This document shows positions 38,614 to 46,272 of a stretch of DNA of 64,000 nucleotides, in pieces. The notes below the pieces were generated by a model. It ran no database searches. It was not told the DNA's origin and saw only the letters and a list, made by a program, of their open reading frames with translations. Each line of letters begins with the position of its first letter. Position 1 is the stretch's first letter. The translations under genes were made by a program, and so were the position numbers. This DNA is from Limosilactobacillus coleohominis 101-4-CHN (lineage in GTDB: Bacteria > Bacillota > Bacilli > Lactobacillales > Lactobacillaceae): positions 320,594 through 384,593 of the forward strand of contig NZ_GG698802.1 of NCBI RefSeq assembly GCF_000161935.1, given 5' to 3'.

Positions 38614-38643
38614 AGGATTGGGAATATTCCCAATCCTTTTTAT
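38612..38643. terminator. Terminator between rqcH and the carB-like gene
   Basis: AAAGGATTGGGAATATTCCCAATCCTTT is a near-perfect palindrome followed by T. It serves both convergent genes. Confidence 0.92.
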
Positions 38644-41153
38644 TCTATAAACTGCATTTCTGCACCCATCACTTTGAGCGCCGTTGGCGGTTCCTTGATT
38701 TGCAATGCCTTGAACGGGAATAATGCCCGATAGACGGCTGTCCGTTGTTGTGACGGCTGCTTTTCCATTGAGCGTTGCAATAATTTACCGCTAAACTTAT
38801 TAATCGCCAAACGAGCAAGCACTGCGGATAAATCTAATTGCAAAACCTTTGATAGGAATGCAATGTCCGGAGCCGGCAAAGAGCGCACCATTTGGACCTG
38901 GTAATTGCCAAGCGGATCGGTTTTCAACAAAACCTGATAAAGTCCAGGACTGGTTAGCTCACGGACCGATTGCTCACCGAGTGCCATGACCTTTTTGACA
39001 TCAGCTGGCGCTAAGGTGGTTGGATAACGCTTAGCAACGGTCCGATAGTTAAGCTGGTCATCTGCTTGCAACGCAGCCGTCATTCCCAATGGATAAACGT
39101 ATTGACCGTCAAACAAGGCATTATACTCCAAAAGTGGTTCATTGCTGACCACATCCTCCAACTGATCTGCCGTTGGAATAGTGAGTAGCGGCATGGATTC
39201 CGGTAAATGCTTTCGTAAACGTTCTAATAGCTCACCTTGATTGGAAGCCACCATCACCTTGGCCGGATTTTCCACCCGCACAATATCCATAACCGTTTCG
39301 TTCGTTAATGGTTCAACATACCGTTTATCTGAAAACAAACTGGCCATGGTCGGTGAACTAGGATTATCGTTAACCAGCACGATTCGGTAACCATGGTTAC
39401 GTAATTCGTTCATCACCCGACTAATTACATAATCATTAGCATTTCCATTACCAAGTCGGCGGGGACCACTACCAACGACTAAAATTGGTTGACTATCTCC
39501 TGGTCGGCTTTCATTTTCAATTTCAAACGTAGAATAGAAAGTTCGTGAATGCTGATCAAATTCCCCCGCCGATGGATCAACTTCTTTAAATGTTCGGTTA
39601 ATCTGATGCTGTTCGCGTAAACTGAAAATTTGCTCATCATTGGTCTCCCATAATTCCGCAATTTTTCCATCATCAAATCCCCAATACTTAGCCTCTTTCA
39701 GTACCGCCGGGCTTTCTTTCAACTGCCGAATTTCCGTCTGAATTTTTAACAGGCGATTAAATTGCGCTAAATAATAGCGGTCAATCTTGGTTAACTCTGC
39801 TAATTCTTTTTCTGAATATCCCCGACGAATCGCTTCAATTAACGAATAAAGCCGGTCCCCATGGGGATGGATAAGCAGCTGGTCCAATTGATCGTCACTA
39901 ATTCCGTGCATCAATTTGGCCTGGCCATTATGCCATCCAAATTGATAATCCGCGTTCGCTTTAAGTAATGCTTCAATTAAACTGCGGCCAATCCCGATTG
40001 TACTACCGACTGATTTTTTCTGGGTACCCAATTTCTGATTGTTAACGGTTAGTTGGCTAAAAGGAAAAACTGGCATCCGGACCGCTGTCCGATCCATCAC
40101 TGGTTCTGTGACCGCCGTATGCTTCGTTAAACCGTGATCCAGGCGAATATTCCTCAGTAGTTCCCCGGCATATAAATGGCCAACGACCCGACTCACAGGA
40201 TAACCCGTCGCAATTTCAGTAAACGTGCTAATGCGATCAAAGTATGGACTATTTTTGATTACATAGTAGCGATTTTGGTGGGGATCAAAAGCAAACTGCA
40301 CATGATTAATGCCAACGATCCGCAGTTTTCGAGTAATCGCAAATGCCGTATTCCGCATATCTTGAATGTTACGATCCAATAACGTTTGCGCTGGTAGAAC
40401 AGTGATTGAATCACCAGCATGGATCCCAATTGGATCAATGTCTTCAGCAATCCCGAGGCACATCATATTACCTGAGGAATCGCGCATGACCATGACTTCA
40501 ATTTCTTTTAATCCCGCTAAGCTTTGTTGAACCATTACCTGACCGCTACGCGACATTTGAATTCCCCGACTAACGGCAGTTCGTAACTCTTCACTATCCT
40601 GCACAATTCGCCGCATCCGGAGTGATTTGGGAAAGACAGCACGGACCACCACTGGAAAACCAACTGCCCGTGCCATTTCTAATGCTGCCTGATAGTTATC
40701 CACCGTGGCAATCTTTTTCGTTGGTGCCTGTAAACGCCGCAACGTCTGGTTTAATAACATTGGATTATTAACCTGGCGAACTGTCGCTTCAGGTACCCCT
40801 GCAATCCGAATATCGTTCTCAGTTAAAATTCCTGATTCACCAACCGTTTGAAGAATTTCAAAAGCGCGACGACCGCCAAGCGTTGGCACAATCAGCTGCG
40901 GATGACGTTGATTAATCACATCAATAATGCTCTGGGCAGTCAGTGGCAAAATATAGCGTTGCGTAATTGCACTCGTTGTATCGAGTGACGTCGAAAATGG
41001 ATTATCATCCACTAGAACGGTTTCAAAACCGGCTTTTTGCAAGGTCTTCCCAACTTCTAGAGTTGCATAGTCTAGTTCGCCACCCTGCTGTAAGTTGTCA
41101 CTCCCAGCACCAATAATCAAAGCTGTTGGTTTACTTTCAGCCAAAATCTTCAT
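38640..41153 (-). CDS. Degenerate carbamoyl-phosphate synthase large-subunit homologue
   Basis: CarB-like protein of 837 residues (canonical about 1,060). Several segments still match CarB: GIHAGDSITVLPAQTL, LVNDNPSSPT, FPFKAL. But the first ATP-grasp site lost its Gly-rich loop (KSLRMRR instead of TMGGSGGG), and the metal site VIEVNPR became VIKNSPY near residue 297, replacing Glu and Asn. The second ATP-grasp domain is largely deleted and its EVNPRASR motif is QMVRSLPA. The allosteric domain is absent; the protein ends at GAEMQFIE. The reading frame is otherwise intact. It overlaps the carA-like stop by 17 bases. Catalysis is not expected. Confidence 0.85.
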   Translation of the reverse strand: MKILAESKPTALIIGAGSDNLQQGGELDYATLEVGKTLQKAGFETVLVDDNPFSTSLDTTSAITQRYILPLTAQSIIDVINQRHPQLIVPTLGGRRAFEILQTVGESGILTENDIRIAGVPEATVRQVNNPMLLNQTLRRLQAPTKKIATVDNYQAALEMARAVGFPVVVRAVFPKSLRMRRIVQDSEELRTAVSRGIQMSRSGQVMVQQSLAGLKEIEVMVMRDSSGNMMCLGIAEDIDPIGIHAGDSITVLPAQTLLDRNIQDMRNTAFAITRKLRIVGINHVQFAFDPHQNRYYVIKNSPYFDRISTFTEIATGYPVSRVVGHLYAGELLRNIRLDHGLTKHTAVTEPVMDRTAVRMPVFPFSQLTVNNQKLGTQKKSVGSTIGIGRSLIEALLKANADYQFGWHNGQAKLMHGISDDQLDQLLIHPHGDRLYSLIEAIRRGYSEKELAELTKIDRYYLAQFNRLLKIQTEIRQLKESPAVLKEAKYWGFDDGKIAELWETNDEQIFSLREQHQINRTFKEVDPSAGEFDQHSRTFYSTFEIENESRPGDSQPILVVGSGPRRLGNGNANDYVISRVMNELRNHGYRIVLVNDNPSSPTMASLFSDKRYVEPLTNETVMDIVRVENPAKVMVASNQGELLERLRKHLPESMPLLTIPTADQLEDVVSNEPLLEYNALFDGQYVYPLGMTAALQADDQLNYRTVAKRYPTTLAPADVKKVMALGEQSVRELTSPGLYQVLLKTDPLGNYQVQMVRSLPAPDIAFLSKVLQLDLSAVLARLAINKFSGKLLQRSMEKQPSQQRTAVYRALFPFKALQIKEPPTALKVMGAEMQFIE

Positions 41154-42219
41154 CTCCTCGCTGATTCATGAGGTCCATGAACTCATCAAATAATGGATCG
41201 GTTTCATCAGGACCTGGCGCACCATCCGGGAAGAATTGAACAGAAAACGCCGGATATTGTCGGTGACGAAGCCCTTGAACACTATTATCAAGCAAGTCAA
41301 CGTAAGTAATAAAAAGCTTTTGCCGATCAACACTTTCCCGATCCACTTCAAAACCGGCACTTTGACTAGCATAATCAATCTGATCAGTAATAATTTCCTT
41401 AATCGGGTGGTTCATTCCATGATGTTCTACCGGGCGCCGTTTGACAGCTGCACCGTTAGCCATGGCAAATAATTCATGTCCTAAGCCAATCCCGAACACT
41501 GGCACGTGCTGCTGAACTTCTTGAATCATTTTCAAGACTGATTTTTTTAAACTATGCGGATCACCTGGACCACTAGAAAAAACGACTCCATCTGGATCCA
41601 GCCGCAGAATTTCGTCAGCAGTCGAAGTGTATGGTAAAACGGTAACGTTACATTTTCGACGAGAAAGTTCCCGTAAAACCCCATTTTTGAGTCCAAAGTC
41701 AATTACCACAACCGTCTTGCCGACGTCAGGGTTAGGATATGGTTTTGGCGTCGCTACTTGGGCCACCTGCTGATTAGTTAAGACTGTCGCGTGAAGTTGA
41801 TCAAATGCATGGTCATCAGGAACCGGAACAATACTCCCCCGGATGGGTTCAGTGGCGGAACGCAATTTATGAACGAGTGCCCGTGTATCAACGTTCGTAA
41901 TTCCAGGAATATTCATTTGCTGGAGATAGTGACTGAGACTCTGGCGGTGCTGGTCATCAAATGCCGCCAAATCGCGCACAATCACGCCTTTAGCTGCTGG
42001 AACGATTGATTCGTAAATATTCCGGTTAATTGGCACATTGCCAACATTCGGTTGGGTGAAAACAATAATTTGGTTGTCATAGATGGGGTTCGTAATAATC
42101 TCTTGGTAACCAGCCATACTGGTATTAAAAATCACTTCACCAAAAGTGACCGCTGGTGAACCAAAGCCATCACCGGCATAAACCGATCCATCTTCCAAAA
42201 TTAAATAACGGGCTGTCAT
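41137..42219 (-). CDS. Degenerate carbamoyl-phosphate synthase small-subunit homologue
   Basis: CarA-like protein of about 360 residues with the usual N-terminal domain (ARYLILEDGSVYAG, FNTSMAGYQEI) and a class I glutamine amidotransferase fold (SSGPGDP). The catalytic Cys of GICLGHQ is Gly here (GIGLGHE near residue 243, also losing the Gln), and the His-x-Glu of HPE is FPD near residue 329. All three triad residues are thus gone, so glutamine cannot be hydrolysed. ATG at 42219 has GGTGA seven bases upstream; the longer frame from 42240 has none. It follows the rluD-like gene in the position where pyr operons begin in many lactobacilli. Confidence 0.87.
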   Translation of the reverse strand: MTARYLILEDGSVYAGDGFGSPAVTFGEVIFNTSMAGYQEIITNPIYDNQIIVFTQPNVGNVPINRNIYESIVPAAKGVIVRDLAAFDDQHRQSLSHYLQQMNIPGITNVDTRALVHKLRSATEPIRGSIVPVPDDHAFDQLHATVLTNQQVAQVATPKPYPNPDVGKTVVVIDFGLKNGVLRELSRRKCNVTVLPYTSTADEILRLDPDGVVFSSGPGDPHSLKKSVLKMIQEVQQHVPVFGIGLGHELFAMANGAAVKRRPVEHHGMNHPIKEIITDQIDYASQSAGFEVDRESVDRQKLFITYVDLLDNSVQGLRHRQYPAFSVQFFPDGAPGPDETDPLFDEFMDLMNQRGDEDFG

Positions 42220-42269
42220 TGAAATTTCACCTTCTGTCAATTAGTACCTTTTTCATTCTACACCACATT

Positions 42270-43196
42270 TTAATTTGTTCGTGGCAAATCTGTTTGATCC
42301 AAGTGCTTTAACATTTGCGCAAACCAAGTCGGTAAAGGTGCTTCAAACACCATTTCCTTACCTGTAACCGGATGCTTAAAGCCCAACAAACGAGCATGTA
42401 AATACTGGCCATTTCCCTTCAATGTTTTCCGTGGTCCATACAACGGATCACCAGCCAGCGGATGACCAATATATTTCATGTGAACCCGAATCTGATGAGT
42501 TCGACCGGTTTCTAATTTGCAGGCAACTAATGTGTAGTGTAGGTATCTTTTAAGTACCCGAAAATGGGTTACCGCTGGTCGACCGTCGGCCACGACTGCT
42601 TGTTTCTTACGATCCTTGGGTGATCGGCCGAGCGGGGCATCGATGGTGCCCTGGTCTTCTTTGATCACGCCATGAACCAGTGCTACATATTCACGTTGAT
42701 TAGTTTTCGCCTTTAATTGCGCCGCTAATGAACGGTGGGCCCGATCATTTTTAGCGACCATTAATAATCCTGAAGTGTCCTTATCAATCCGGTGTACGAT
42801 TCCTGGGCGATATTCACCATTAATATGCGATAGAGGACAGTGATACAATAGTGCATTCACCAAGGTATGGTTAGGATGACCCGCAGATGGGTGAACCACC
42901 ATTCCCTGTGGTTTATTAACGACCAAGACATCATCGTCTTCATAAACAATTTCTAAGGGAATATTCTCGGGTTCCAAATCAATTTTTTGCGGTTGTTCAG
43001 GAATCACTTGAACAATATCGCCTGCTTGAAGATGGTATTTTGGTTTTACAGACTGCTTATTTACCGTCACGTTACCATCCTCAATCCATTTTTTTATTTG
43101 TGAACGAGACACATCAGATAAGAGCGTGGCTAGTTGTTTATCAATCCGTCCAGTCTCTTGAGCACTAATCTTTAGTTGGGTTGGTTGATTCGGCAT
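42270..43196 (-). CDS. RluD-type 23S rRNA pseudouridine synthase
   Basis: RNA pseudouridine synthase of about 309 residues of the RluA/RluD/YlyB group. An S4 RNA-binding domain (RSQIKKWIEDGNVTVN) comes first, then the catalytic domain with HRIDKDTSGLLMVAK, where the Asp is catalytic, and GRTHQIRVHMKYIGHPLAGDP. ATG at 43196 is preferred for the AAGGGAA seven bases upstream. The start overlaps the lspA stop. lspA followed by this gene is a common Firmicutes pair. Confidence 0.92.
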   Translation of the reverse strand: MPNQPTQLKISAQETGRIDKQLATLLSDVSRSQIKKWIEDGNVTVNKQSVKPKYHLQAGDIVQVIPEQPQKIDLEPENIPLEIVYEDDDVLVVNKPQGMVVHPSAGHPNHTLVNALLYHCPLSHINGEYRPGIVHRIDKDTSGLLMVAKNDRAHRSLAAQLKAKTNQREYVALVHGVIKEDQGTIDAPLGRSPKDRKKQAVVADGRPAVTHFRVLKRYLHYTLVACKLETGRTHQIRVHMKYIGHPLAGDPLYGPRKTLKGNGQYLHARLLGFKHPVTGKEMVFEAPLPTWFAQMLKHLDQTDLPRTN

Positions 43197-43668
43197 TACG
43201 ATTCCCTTCATCCTTCTCTAACAACACAATGATAATTAAAATCACGACACCAACGGTCAAACAAGCGTCCGCAATATTAAATACGGGAAAATTAATTGGC
43301 ATTAATTCAAACATATCAATGACATATCCAAAGCGGAGTCGATCGATGAAATTACCAATTGTTCCGGCAAAAATCAAACTAAAGCTCAATTCAACGAGCC
43401 ATTGGTCCTTAAACCGGTGCATTAGATAAATCAAAACAGCAATGGCAATAATGCTGACAATGGCAAAAAACCATTGCTTGCCTTCTAATAATGACCATGA
43501 CGCACCATCATTCCGCAAGTTGGTTAATTCCACGAGTCCTGGAATTAATGGGCGGGTTTGGTTATGTAAAATGTTATTTGCTACCCACCATTTTAATAAT
43601 TGATCAGCACCAATTAAAAAGACAACCACCCCACAGTATGGCAGCCAGTTAAGTTTATTATTTTTCAT
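43165..43668 (-). CDS. lspA: Lipoprotein signal peptidase (signal peptidase II)
   Basis: Cleaves the signal peptide of diacylglyceryl lipoproteins in the membrane. Four transmembrane helices lie in 167 residues. The catalytic Asp pair is in GNFIDRLRFGYVIDM and FNIADACL. QLLKWWV follows the first helix. It is just after the EbsA-like gene and overlaps the pseudouridine synthase gene. Confidence 0.95.
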   Translation of the reverse strand: MKNNKLNWLPYCGVVVFLIGADQLLKWWVANNILHNQTRPLIPGLVELTNLRNDGASWSLLEGKQWFFAIVSIIAIAVLIYLMHRFKDQWLVELSFSLIFAGTIGNFIDRLRFGYVIDMFELMPINFPVFNIADACLTVGVVILIIIVLLEKDEGNRNAESTNPTKD

Positions 43669-44065
43669 CGTCTTTAATCACCCCATTGGCACGCAACAGA
43701 TGTTGGATGGATCGCAACGAGCGTTCAGTAAATGAAAAAGTCATTACCTCGCCTTGGACTGTAATTGTCATTGTGTGCTTCGTAAATAATGGTTGTCGAA
43801 TCTCCTTCGTTGGAATCACCAAGTATTCCTTTACTAATAAGCGGTTAAAAACCATCTTGCTTGGTGAGATTACTACCGTCCGACGGAAAATCTGCAAAGC
43901 AGCTACGACTAAGAATGCCGCAATAAAAGTTGCCGTAATCCATTGAAAATGGGTAATCTCAAATGCAATAATGATCCCAATGATTAGAATAATGAGCGTC
44001 CAACTCCAATCAATGATCGCTGTTGTTAAATCAGGTTGGTAAAAATACCGTTTTTGTTCTTCCAT
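43658..44065 (-). CDS. EbsA-like membrane protein
   Basis: Small membrane protein of about 135 residues resembling the EbsA family of enterococci and lactobacilli. Two hydrophobic helices (about residues 18-40 and 43-62) are followed by a soluble domain, RTVVISPSKMVFNRLLVKEY. ATG at 44065 has AAGGAG seven bases upstream. It overlaps the start of lspA by 11 bases. The family function is unknown; the name comes from neighbours of pheromone-response genes in enterococci. Confidence 0.75.
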   Translation of the reverse strand: MEEQKRYFYQPDLTTAIIDWSWTLIILIIGIIIAFEITHFQWITATFIAAFLVVAALQIFRRTVVISPSKMVFNRLLVKEYLVIPTKEIRQPLFTKHTMTITVQGEVMTFSFTERSLRSIQHLLRANGVIKDDEK

Positions 44066-44097
44066 TTTGTTCTCCTTCAAAGTATGAGGTTTTAAAA

Positions 44098-44487
44098 ATG
44101 ATTAAATTATTTACAGATGCTGCTACCAAAGATAACCCCGGCCCGACTGGACTGGGAGCCGTGATTCTGGTTGATGGGCAGCAAATTCAATTAACTGATC
44201 ACGTCAAAAATGCCAGTAATCACACTGGTGAATTTCTGGCAGCACAATTTGGTTTTCAGTACCTAATCGAACACTATTCTCCAAATGAAGTCGTGCTCTT
44301 TTATACTGATAGTCGCCTAATGAGTGATGCCATTGGCAAACACTACAGTAAACATTATGCAGACCAACTTAATTCTTTAGAATCCTTAATGCAACACTTT
44401 TCAACCGTGATTACTCAGTGGATTCCAGAAAAAGAGAATCATGGTGCTCACCATCTTGCTAACCAAGCACTCCGGCAAATTGAATAA
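44098..44487 (+). CDS. RNase H-like protein (reverse transcriptase-like family)
   Basis: RNase HI fold protein of 129 residues. It has FTDAATKDNPGPTGLGAVI with the first catalytic Asp, GEFLAAQFGFQYL with Glu, and FYTDSRLMSDAI with the second Asp. The final His/Asp is in ENHGAHHLANQAL. It may remove RNA in RNA:DNA hybrids or be a relative with no known substrate. ATG at 44098 has GAGG upstream; the longer frame overlaps the ebsA-like gene. Divergent from ebsA. Confidence 0.87.
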   Translation: MIKLFTDAATKDNPGPTGLGAVILVDGQQIQLTDHVKNASNHTGEFLAAQFGFQYLIEHYSPNEVVLFYTDSRLMSDAIGKHYSKHYADQLNSLESLMQHFSTVITQWIPEKENHGAHHLANQALRQIE

Positions 44488-44597
44488 CTACCTTCCAGTA
44501 TAACAAAAAGCATTCTGAATAAGGACGCGTTTACTTAATTTTCAACTCAAAAAGCAAAAAAATAGGCAACCCAAGGGTCCAAAATCTCCGGGCCTGT

Positions 44598-44875
44598 CTA
44601 TTTCTCTTGTAAGGCAACTAATTTGGCATAGTAACCATGCTGTTTCATTATTGGTTTTTGTGTTTGGTGATTATTCTTATTATTACCATTGCTAAACTTG
44701 ATGACGTCAATGGGATAACGCTCTCCTTTTGAAACTCTCAGCGAATGCTTTTTGCTAGTCAATGAATAATTTGAACCGCCTGATCCATGATTACCTTTAT
44801 CGGTATGAGGCTTAAAACCATACCGCATTTGCGGATGATACGTCGGTAAATGCTTATCACGTAAACATTTTCATG
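44598..44875 (-). pseudogene. Phage DNA methyltransferase (N4/N6 type), C-terminal fragment
   Basis: The open stretch contains TYHPQMRYGFKPHT, then GERYPIDVIKFSNGN and HQTQKP, the conserved region before the FxGxG binding motif in DNA N4-cytosine or N6-adenine methyltransferases. After QKP the frame diverges (IMKQHGYYAKLVALQEK) and the catalytic part (DPPY) is gone. With the fragments that follow it marks a decayed prophage. Confidence 0.65.
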
Positions 44876-44955
44876 CGTAGACGAAACTGGCTTGTCTATG
44901 CTCCCACCAAGAAACGTTAGCACTTTCCGTGCGGATATGAGTAAACACACGAAAA

Positions 44956-45028
44956 CGCAGACAACAGGGCTCGAACCTGTGACCCTCTGATTAATAATCA
45001 GACGCTCTACCAACTAAGCTATGTCTGC
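44956..45028 (-). tRNA. tRNA with anticodon ATT (Asn by code, unusual)
   Basis: A full 73-base cloverleaf. The acceptor stem pairs GCAGACA with TGTCTGC, discriminator G. The D-arm is GCTT AGTTGGTA GAGC. The anticodon stem pairs TCTGA with TCAGA around loop TTATTAA, giving anticodon ATT, and the T-arm is ACAGG TTCGAGC CCTGT. CCA is not encoded. By code ATT would read AAU (Asn), but bacterial tRNA-Asn normally has GTT. Much of the body looks like tRNA-Lys. It lies at one edge of the prophage remnant. Confidence 0.85.
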
Positions 45029-45324
45029 ATAATTAGCAGTGTTCCACGACTGCTAATAATTGTTGCTGCTAAACCTGTGAAAGCTAGGCAACGGGCTTTT
45101 GGTTCAGGCGGCGCTAGACCAGCAGAAACACCAATTTATAAGCATAACCATAAATTAAGTCAGGAAAGAAATTTAGCATTTATTTGGAGTATTTTGTTAC
45201 GACTTCAACCAATCCGTGGTTACTGGTCTTGAACCTTTTAACGACTTGCTCAGGTCAAATCTTTAATCTTTTCAACAATACCAATATACTGCTTCGAGTG
45301 TCGGCTCAGTGTCGGTTTTTCGTC
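45029..45324. other. Degenerate region inside prophage remnant
   Basis: Nearly 300 bases with no convincing gene. A short inverted repeat (AATTAGCAGT/ACTGCTAAT) begins at 45031. An open stretch on the plus strand runs to TGA at 45230-45232 and reads in part PVKARQRAFGSGGARPAETP; it has no recognised family. Read on the minus strand it is the decayed tail after the ArpU-like gene. Confidence 0.4.
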
Positions 45325-45788
45325 CTACTTTGTCGGTAAATCGTCCGATTTTTCAATTCTCACATGAAAATCTGGAATAATTGCTGAATTAACATGGTAA
45401 ATTTCGCAGCCGGTTTCAACTGTATCAGTGAACTCCCAGCACGCATCATCATCTAATGAATAATACTTATCCCGTCCGCAGTTGAGTAGTCCCACCATTT
45501 GATAAAAATATAACGATTTTCAAGGATTAACCGTGCGTCATGAGAACAACATTTTACAGCGAAATCAACGGCTCACTTAGCATTGTTATAGTCAACGTAA
45601 GTTAGAAATTTTAGTTCTGATGAATTACCAGCACCGCCGCCCGGCACCCCAGTTATATCCATACTTGGGGAGTGCAGTCCCCAGTCTCCAGCTCTTCGAC
45701 AAATTCGTTCGTACTTATCATCGTCATAAAAGAAGTCACGAACTTGGTCGATGGTAGCTTACTTATCAATTTCTGGTAAAAGCCTCAC
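45325..45788 (-). pseudogene. ArpU-like phage transcriptional regulator, broken
   Basis: From GTG at 45788, with AAAGGGGAG upstream, the frame reads VRLLPEIDK, stop, then VRDFFYDDDKYERICRRAGD, then a stop after DYNNAK, and AVDFAVKCCSHDARLILENRY. A frame change near 45490 is needed to continue into NCGRDKYYSLDDDACWEFTD. These match the ArpU family that controls late phage packaging genes. At least two in-frame stops and one frameshift make it dead. Confidence 0.7.
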
Positions 45789-45923
45789 AACAGCACTCCC
45801 CTTTGTTATAATTATTTTTGATTGATATTTAGGGAAGTCGTCCATTGTGACGGCTTTTTTGTTAATCTTCAGTAATCGCTACAAATAACATAAAGATTAA
45901 TCAGCCAATAACCCAGTCGTGAA

Positions 45924-46202
45924 CATGATAATGAATGGCAACACCGATTAACATTGCAACGGCAAGAGTTCTTAAACCAACGTCTGCGCAACGCTAAACG
46001 TGATTTACATATTAACAAGCCATTAACCACCCATATCTTTAGGCACACTCACGTTTCAAAATTAGCTGAATTAGAAGTACCATTATATATAATTCAAAAC
46101 CGATTAGGCCATGCTGACTCGTCAACCACTCGTGACGTTTATTTACACATCACAGAAAAAATTAAACAGAAATATGACGATACTATTTTCAGCTTAAAAT
46201 AA
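45924..46202 (+). pseudogene. Tyrosine recombinase (phage integrase), C-terminal fragment
   Basis: Open stretch ending at 46202 with the catalytic end of a phage integrase: THIFRHTHVSKLAEL carries the His-x-x-Arg box, and RLGHADSSTTRDVYLHIT carries the Gly-His and nucleophile Tyr. The N-terminal arm-binding and core domains, and the first catalytic Arg, are missing; the frame is closed by a stop just upstream. It is the remains of a prophage integrase and lies about 900 bases from the tRNA. Confidence 0.8.
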
Positions 46203-46232
46203 CATGAGTTTGCTGTATTTGTGCTTTAAATT

Positions 46233-46263
46233 AAAAAAAGTCCCGTGATATAATCACGAAACT
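46233..46263 (-). terminator. Terminator after transketolase
   Basis: On the minus strand, AGTTTCGTGAT and ATCACGGGACT form a stem with one mismatch, followed by TTTTTTT. Confidence 0.88.
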
Positions 46264-46272
46264 CATTATATT

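Noticed and set aside
44759-45013. 84-residue minus-strand open frame
   Set aside because: Covers most of the tRNA gene and runs into the methyltransferase fragment in a different frame.
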